DNA of 8,047 nt from Dehalococcoidia bacterium (GTDB lineage Bacteria > Chloroflexota > Dehalococcoidia > GIF9 > AB-539-J10). Positions 4,734 to 8,047 of the stretch are shown in pieces; position 1 is the first letter of the stretch; every line of letters begins with the position of its first letter. The notes beneath the pieces are model-generated. The model did no database searches, had not been told where the DNA came from, and was given only the letters and a program-made list of their open reading frames with translations. The DNA is taken from NCBI GenBank assembly GCA_030606765.1, contig JAUWFX010000081.1, positions 1 through 8,047 of the forward strand, in the 5' to 3' direction. A program made the position numbers and the translations under genes.

Positions 4734-6434
4734 TCATAAGGGCCAGGGTCCATCCCAGCCTATCTTATCGGATGGCACACCGAGGAAATCCCCCTCACCC
4801 TGGTACACATTAAGGAACTGCTCACCGAACTGATTGACAACCGGTAGATCATCCGTGTAGAACTCCCCGCCGGTTATCCCGTAGAATACCAGATGCCCAT
4901 CGTCCTTGATCGGCGTTAACACATCCCCGTGTATTTTCTGGGCGGGGATGGCGAAGAACTCGGGATAATACACATTGGCATATTGCTCGGTGAACTGGTC
5001 CCAGAGATACACCACCATCTCCGGGTACTGGCCGTAGTCAATGACGTCGTAGACCAAGAAGTGGTCGAGACCCACAGGCGGGTCGTGGCCCGCTTTCTGG
5101 GTTGGCACAGCCAGCCAGAGCGGACCGGTTATGTACAGCACCTGGTCGTTCCCAAACTGGTTGTTGACCGTCACTTCCCACACCTGAGGATCTCCTACGT
5201 ATCCTATATTGTAGAACGTGAGGTGGTTTCTCGGGTCAGAGATCGGCGTCCACTCAACTTCGCTGACCTCTTTGTTTACAGGGTTGGCAAAGAGGTAGGG
5301 GTCCAACACCATTGCGTCGATAGTGACGAACTGGTCCTCCAGCTGCACAGGCACCTCGTACATTGGCGGTTCCTCCCCCCATAAGGCCCAGTAGGACTTG
5401 AAGTGGTCGAGCGGCTGCTCCCAAGCTATCTTCTGAGTAGGCACTGCGAGCGTCTCCCGGTAGGTCAGGTACAGGCTCTGCTCACCGAACTGATTGACAA
5501 TCTGTATTGTCTTATTGATAGACTCGTCGAACCCTATGTCCTCTATCGAGTAGAATACCAGATGCTCATCCGGGTTCTGGATCTCCGTTACCTCACCGCT
5601 GTCAACTATTGTTTTCTGGACAGGGTTGGCGAAGTATGCGGGCCCCCAAACCGTAACATCCTCTTCGATGAACTGGTCCTTCAGCTGCACGCCCACCTCA
5701 GGAAACTCTTCATAAGTGACCTCGTAGACCAGGAAATGGTCGAGACACACCGGCGCTTCGAGGTCTGCTTCAAGTTTCTCGGTCGGCACAGCTAACGCGA
5801 CCGGACCCCATACTGTCAGCTCTACATCGTCCTGAAACTGGTTATTGACCGTCACTTGCCACGACTGAGGCTCTCCTTCATATAATAGTTCATACAACGT
5901 GTAGTGGCGGTTCATGTCCGCAATCGGCGTCGGCACATCGCCGTGCACCTTCTCGACAGGGTTGCCGAAGGATATGGCATCCCCCACCGTTGCGTTGATA
6001 GCCCCGAACTGGTCCACCAGCTGCACATCTTTCCCTACGCCCGGCGCTGTCTCATAGTCCACCTCGTAGAACTTGAAGTGGTCGGGTGGCGTGGGCTCAA
6101 AATTGGCGGTGACGGTTACATCTCGAGCCGGCATGGTGAAGGTAGTCTCTGCTGCGGTAGTATTACCGATTGCGCCCGCCGGCGCCGTCCAGTCAACAAA
6201 CCGATAGCACGGGTCGGCTACTGCTTTTATGTCGACTACAGTGCCTTCGGCGTAAGGCGACGCATTCGTCTCGTCAGTTGCCGTTCCACCTGCAGCAGGG
6301 TCTGCTGCCATTGTCAGCTCGTACGTCGCTGCACCATTACAGCTTACTACTCCGGCAATTAAGACTACCGCAATCAAGAAAATGCCGACCGTTTTCAGGT
6401 AATGGTGTCTCCTCAAACTAAGTATTGTCTTCAT
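4734..6434 (-). CDS. Surface lipoprotein: InlB-type beta repeat plus eight alternating HF/HL-Y...QF repeats
   Basis: A 566-residue probable lipoprotein of unknown function. Residues 1-31 are a signal peptide (basic start, hydrophobic 16-30) ending in GVVSC with Cys32 as lipidation site; this lipobox is acceptable but not ideal. Residues about 38-113 form a divergent InlB B-repeat/bacterial beta-repeat domain (AADPAAGGTATDE, YRFVDW, TTFTMPARDVTVTANF). From 118 to the end there are eight repeats of 52-61 residues in two alternating types. Type A (starts 118, 232, 343, 457) has DHFxxYxV, then DQF, then FxNPVxK or a variant. Type B (177, 291, 404, 514) has HLxFYxI, then NQFG, then LAVPTQK or a variant. 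All-beta, acidic, aromatic-rich repeats suggest an extracellular adhesion or ligand-binding role, which is inference. The ATG has a strong Shine-Dalgarno (6439-6448), and the gene stands alone. Confidence 0.85.
   Translation of the reverse strand: MKTILSLRRHHYLKTVGIFLIAVVLIAGVVSCNGAATYELTMAADPAAGGTATDETNASPYAEGTVVDIKAVADPCYRFVDWTAPAGAIGNTTAAETTFTMPARDVTVTANFEPTPPDHFKFYEVDYETAPGVGKDVQLVDQFGAINATVGDAISFGNPVEKVHGDVPTPIADMNRHYTLYELLYEGEPQSWQVTVNNQFQDDVELTVWGPVALAVPTEKLEADLEAPVCLDHFLVYEVTYEEFPEVGVQLKDQFIEEDVTVWGPAYFANPVQKTIVDSGEVTEIQNPDEHLVFYSIEDIGFDESINKTIQIVNQFGEQSLYLTYRETLAVPTQKIAWEQPLDHFKSYWALWGEEPPMYEVPVQLEDQFVTIDAMVLDPYLFANPVNKEVSEVEWTPISDPRNHLTFYNIGYVGDPQVWEVTVNNQFGNDQVLYITGPLWLAVPTQKAGHDPPVGLDHFLVYDVIDYGQYPEMVVYLWDQFTEQYANVYYPEFFAIPAQKIHGDVLTPIKDDGHLVFYGITGGEFYTDDLPVVNQFGEQFLNVYQGEGDFLGVPSDKIGWDGPWPL
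4737..6083 (-). repeat. Protein-level tandem repeat array, four A-B pairs
   Basis: This is the part of the lipoprotein gene that encodes residues 118-566. A-B pairs begin at residues 118, 232, 343 and 457, with periods of 114, 111 and 114 residues. DNA-level identity is only local (for example the bases encoding NNQF, LAVPTQK and IHGD or VHGD), so the duplications are old rather than recent. Confidence 0.8.
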
Positions 6435-6700
6435 ATTTCTCCTCCTTTCTGTTTGCCCAACGAATCAGGCAATTACATTTTTAAGTAAAGGCTCTTTTGT
6501 TCATTCTTTTGCTCCACCCCAGAAAGATTTGGGGTATTGCTCATCGCCCACGACCGACCCTTTCCCCAGTGCAGGATACTCTCCATGGGCGAGGATAATT
6601 GCTCAGATTGGCTAGCCACCACCGCTCATCTTTCTCCATAACCTTCTGACACACTCATTTGACTACTAGCCTGTTATTGGTCTCGTACAGTATTATTCTT
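6435..6700 (-). other. Probable long 5' leader of the lipoprotein gene; no gene seen
   Basis: About 265 bases lie between the best upstream -10 and the lipoprotein start. The stretch contains a 7-bp long-range stem (TCGCCCA 6544-6550 with TGGGCGA 6586-6592) and a local stem (ACCCC...GGGGT, 6516-6535). An 8-base direct repeat ATTGCTCA occurs at 6536 and 6598. I compared it by eye with cobalamin and cyclic-di-GMP riboswitch motifs and found no match. No coding sequence is apparent. Confidence 0.4.
6439..6448 (-). promoter_or_regulatory. Ribosome binding site of the lipoprotein gene
   Basis: AAAGGAGGAG on the minus strand, with the GGAGG core about six bases before the ATG at 6434. It fixes the start immediately before a textbook signal peptide. 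Confidence 0.8.
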
Positions 6701-6707
6701 TATATCA

Positions 6708-6716
6708 ATTATAGCA
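6708..6716 (-). promoter_or_regulatory. Extended -10 promoter candidate upstream of the lipoprotein
   Basis: The minus strand reads TGCTATAAT: a perfect TATAAT (6708-6713) with the upstream TGn of an extended -10. No good -35 lies 16-18 bases further up, which extended -10 promoters can tolerate. Transcription would start near 6701, giving a leader of about 265 bases before the lipoprotein ATG. Confidence 0.45.
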
Positions 6717-6859
6717 CCGCTTTTGTTAAGGACTGGTTAAGACACTGCAAAATTATTGAAGGGGGCAAATAGCTTTTCCGCTTCTCCCTCATGTTCATCT
6801 CCCCTAAGCCGCAAATTCTTCAAGCAATACAGTCGTGCCTTCCTTCGCCAAAATCAAGG
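6717..6859. other. Intergenic stretch downstream of the small hypothetical gene; nothing firm
   Basis: No gene is called. On the minus strand a 38-codon open stretch ends in a TAA near 6736 (residues ...LRLRGDEHEGEAEKLFAPF...), but no convincing start precedes it. An ATG at about 6790 in another frame would give a 29-residue peptide. Both are too weak to annotate. Confidence 0.3.
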
Positions 6860-6885
6860 AAGAGACCTGGTGCGGCAGGCCTCTT
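6860..6885 (-). terminator. Rho-independent terminator of the small hypothetical gene
   Basis: On the minus strand AAGAGGCCTG-ccgcac-CAGGTCTCTT forms a 10-bp stem with one G-U pair. It starts two bases after the stop codon of the hypothetical gene and is followed by CCTTGATTTT. The wobble pair works only in the minus-strand RNA (it is an A-C mismatch on the other strand), which supports the direction and suggests that the gene upstream is real. Confidence 0.55.
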
Positions 6886-6886
6886 T

Positions 6887-7219
6887 TCACTTCGGTTTAC
6901 CTCCCCCCTCGTTGACCTCTCCATTATCCGTGGCTTTCCTCAGCCACGCACAGTCGCAGCAGCAAACACCGCTCTTGGTGAAGCCGAGCACTGATAAACC
7001 CCCGTGCCTATCCTCGTTCACCACCATCTCTCGCCCATACCAAATCACCTTTTCCCCTGGATCGACCTCATTGGGCTGGCCACACGCATATTTGAATCTT
7101 ACGTGCTGTAGCGATATAAATATACTTAATATAAGAATACCAATTTTTTGAAAAGGGGTCAATCCCGCGTCCTTTGCCCTAGAGGGCAATACTTCATAGT
7201 AGTTTTCCACATAAATCAC
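6887..7219 (-). CDS. Small cysteine-rich hypothetical protein with one hydrophobic segment
   Basis: An open frame of 110 codons whose product I do not recognise. It has a short hydrophobic stretch (about residues 25-37, KIGILILSIFISLQ), then a hydrophilic domain with YACGQPNEVDPGEKVIWYG and VLGFTKSGVCCCDCAWL. The CxxG-type cysteine and the CCCDC cluster suggest metal binding or disulfides, which is inference. Composition looks coding, unlike the overlapping plus-strand frames, and a terminator directly follows the stop. Against it, the only start is a GTG at 7219 without a Shine-Dalgarno, a TGA lies directly upstream, and a repeat element begins 12 bases away. The N-terminus may have been lost or rebuilt. 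Confidence 0.45.
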   Translation of the reverse strand: MIYVENYYEVLPSRAKDAGLTPFQKIGILILSIFISLQHVRFKYACGQPNEVDPGEKVIWYGREMVVNEDRHGGLSVLGFTKSGVCCCDCAWLRKATDNGEVNEGGGKPK

Positions 7220-7230
7220 TCAATACTAAC

Positions 7231-7322
7231 TGTCATGGTGAGCGAAGCCAGGCAATCCCCTGCCTCGCCAAGATTGCCTCGTCCCGATAAATCGGGATTG
7301 GTCGAAGCTCCTGGCAATGACC
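7231..7322. repeat. Degenerate REP/MITE-like repeat with imperfect inverted ends
   Basis: The left end reads GTCATGGTGAGCGAAGCCAG and the right end is a degraded inverted copy (GAAGCTCCTGGCAATGACC). The right end closes with TGGCAATGAC against GTCATggtGA on the left. This matches the dispersed GTCATTGCGAGCGAAGCGA-type repeat common in many uncultured-bacterial genomes. A TCCCGAT-aa-ATCGGGA palindrome (7282-7297) lies inside. It lies between the DUF61 gene and the small hypothetical gene, where such repeats are often found. Confidence 0.65.
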
Positions 7323-7397
7323 TTTGTGCAACTATTTTTGCAATCGACTGTAATTCGGCGGCACAAAAATAAGAAAATTGTATGGTGGTCGGGCAGT
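7323..7397. other. Intergenic stretch between the repeat and the DUF61 gene
   Basis: AT-rich, non-coding. TTTGTGC (7323-7329) can pair with GCACAAA (7361-7367) across a 31-base loop, on the 3' side of the DUF61 gene. This is a possible but weak transcript-end structure. Confidence 0.25.
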
Positions 7398-7874
7398 TTA
7401 GGCAACGATTTTGGGAGAGAATACATATACGGTTGTTGTTTTGAACTTCCTCCGTAGCAAGGCTAGTTGGGGTTTATATATCCTAATCCTTCTTTCCTCG
7501 CATGTGACCGGCATATTGAGCGCTTTTGATATGACTTTCTCCTCTACTTTCCCTTCGCATATTATGGCTGTCTCAGCTTGATTGGCTCCTAGCTCTATAA
7601 GCATGGGCAATGGCAATGTTTCTTGTTCATCAGTATCTAGCATGCTTGCCAGATACTCAAGTTCACTCTTTTTAAAGAAGTGGGTGCTGCCATCGTTACA
7701 TACCACGTGAGGATATTTCTCGTTTAATAAATAGAAGAGTTTATTTTCTTTGCTCTGCCGTTCTTGACTCTGTGGTAACCCAGTATTTACTACCCTGAGT
7801 TCGCCTCTTAAGCAATCCTGAAGCATCTTTTCATAGGGAGATTGGTTTGCTTCATCTTGTAATGGCTTAGGCAT
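7398..7874 (-). CDS. DUF61/UPF0216 family protein
   Basis: A 158-residue protein (from the ATG) that resembles the DUF61/UPF0216 family, best known from euryarchaea and of unknown function. Family-like segments are LRGELRVVNTGLP (22-34), VVCNDGSTHFFKKSELEYLASML (57-79), the LPLPMLIELG strand (87-96), and the C-terminal RIRIYKPQLALLRRKFKTTT (129-148) followed by VYVF. I chose the ATG at 7874, four bases after the stop of V/A-ATPase subunit D. A TTG at 7892 in the same frame would overlap that gene by 14 bases and add six residues. Neither start has a clear Shine-Dalgarno, so translation is probably coupled to the upstream gene. Location next to the ATPase operon end may be functional or accidental. 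No function should be assigned. Confidence 0.78.
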   Translation of the reverse strand: MPKPLQDEANQSPYEKMLQDCLRGELRVVNTGLPQSQERQSKENKLFYLLNEKYPHVVCNDGSTHFFKKSELEYLASMLDTDEQETLPLPMLIELGANQAETAIICEGKVEEKVISKALNMPVTCEERRIRIYKPQLALLRRKFKTTTVYVFSPKIVA

Positions 7875-7878
7875 TTGT

Positions 7879-8047
7879 TTATTCTCGAGCAACCAGGACT
7901 TTCACACGTTTCAGCCGTGCTTTCTCTTCTCTATCTCGTTCCTCAAACTTCATATTTAAGTACTTTATCGTCACCTGTAGTCCTGGGATTACTATATATT
8001 CTAGGGCATTGGTTATCCTTTTTGTCCTATTTATTTCCATTGCCAGT
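7879..8047 (-). CDS. atpD: V/A-type ATP synthase subunit D, C-terminal 55 residues
   Basis: The last 55 codons of a gene whose 5' part lies beyond the right edge. The product EINRTKRITNALEYIVIPGL, then TIKYLNMKFEERDREEKARLKRVK, is characteristic of the C-terminal helix of subunit D (NtpD) of V/A-type ATPases. There it forms, with subunit F, the central rotor shaft coupling A3B3 catalysis to ion flow through the membrane ring. Subunit D is normally about 200 residues and usually sits near the end of the ntp/atp operon after A and B, which fits the minus-strand layout here. The frame closes with TAA at 7879-7881, directly before the DUF61 gene. The gene symbol follows V/A-type usage, not the F-type beta subunit that shares the name. 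Confidence 0.87.
   Translation of the reverse strand, partial: LAMEINRTKRITNALEYIVIPGLQVTIKYLNMKFEERDREEKARLKRVKVLVARE

Noticed and set aside
4929..6362. Three long plus-strand open frames (4929-5384, 5403-5795, 5904-6362)
   Set aside because: They lie opposite the repeat lipoprotein. Their recurring sequence mirrors its repeats, they lack proper ribosome sites and they show no recognisable domain.
6536..6605. Riboswitch (cobalamin or cyclic-di-GMP type) before the lipoprotein
   Set aside because: Only isolated short motif resemblances (for example GGGCAAAC beside the ribosome site). The required conserved arrangement is absent.
6756..7151. 131-codon plus-strand frame
   Set aside because: Its composition is Ser/Pro-rich and low in charged residues, as expected of an antisense shadow. 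The minus-strand frame 6887-7219 is more protein-like and has a terminator in the right direction.
7226..7426. 66-codon minus-strand frame across the REP-like repeat
   Set aside because: Most of its residues come from the dispersed repeat, and it overlaps the end of the DUF61 gene.

Overview
The window looks like a piece of an uncultured bacterial chromosome, most likely Chloroflexota of the Dehalococcoidia type. This assignment is an inference. It rests on bacterial ribosomal protein S16 and KhpA sitting with paired acyl-CoA dehydrogenases, an ADP-forming acyl-CoA synthetase subunit, a V/A-type ATPase subunit and a DUF61 protein. S16 rules out an archaeon even though the last two genes have an archaeal flavour. 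Genes are moderately spaced and the gaps are rich in repeats.

Layout. Positions 1-633 (+) hold the C-terminal part of an NDP-forming acyl-CoA/acetyl-CoA synthetase. Converging on it is a two-gene minus-strand operon (3127 to 785) of two different acyl-CoA dehydrogenase subunits, with a near-consensus sigma-70-type promoter at 3184-3212. Next on the minus strand come rpsP and khpA (3984 to 3470), overlapping by ATGA. Upstream of rpsP, in the 749-nt gap 3985-4733, is a cluster of repeats. It contains a heavily deleted insertion sequence (about 4019-4476) whose transposase can still be read in three fragments, a 142-bp element with 10-bp inverted ends and two competing hairpins (4491-4632), and two further hairpins. 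A large minus-strand lipoprotein (6434 to 4734) follows, made of one InlB-type beta repeat and eight alternating copies of an HF/HL-Y...DQF/NQF repeat. Positions 6435-7397 hold its probable long leader, a small cysteine-rich hypothetical gene with a terminator, and a degenerate REP/MITE-like repeat. The right edge has a DUF61/UPF0216 protein directly behind the C-terminus of V/A-type ATPase subunit D, both on the minus strand.

How the parts fit. The synthetase and the dehydrogenase pair suggest acyl-CoA oxidation, with substrate-level ATP formation from the CoA thioester. The V/A-type ATPase would handle ion-motive energy. The most interesting regulatory point is at rpsP. The inferred end of the decayed IS supplies a perfect outward -35 (TTGACA) placed 17 nt from a -10 (GATAAT), which predicts an rpsP transcript with only about a 5-nt leader. 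rpsP-khpA is also cut off from its usual ffh/rimM/trmD neighbours. I see no defence system, CRISPR array, tRNA or rRNA. Apart from the IS-rpsP arrangement and the repeat lipoprotein, the window is ordinary.
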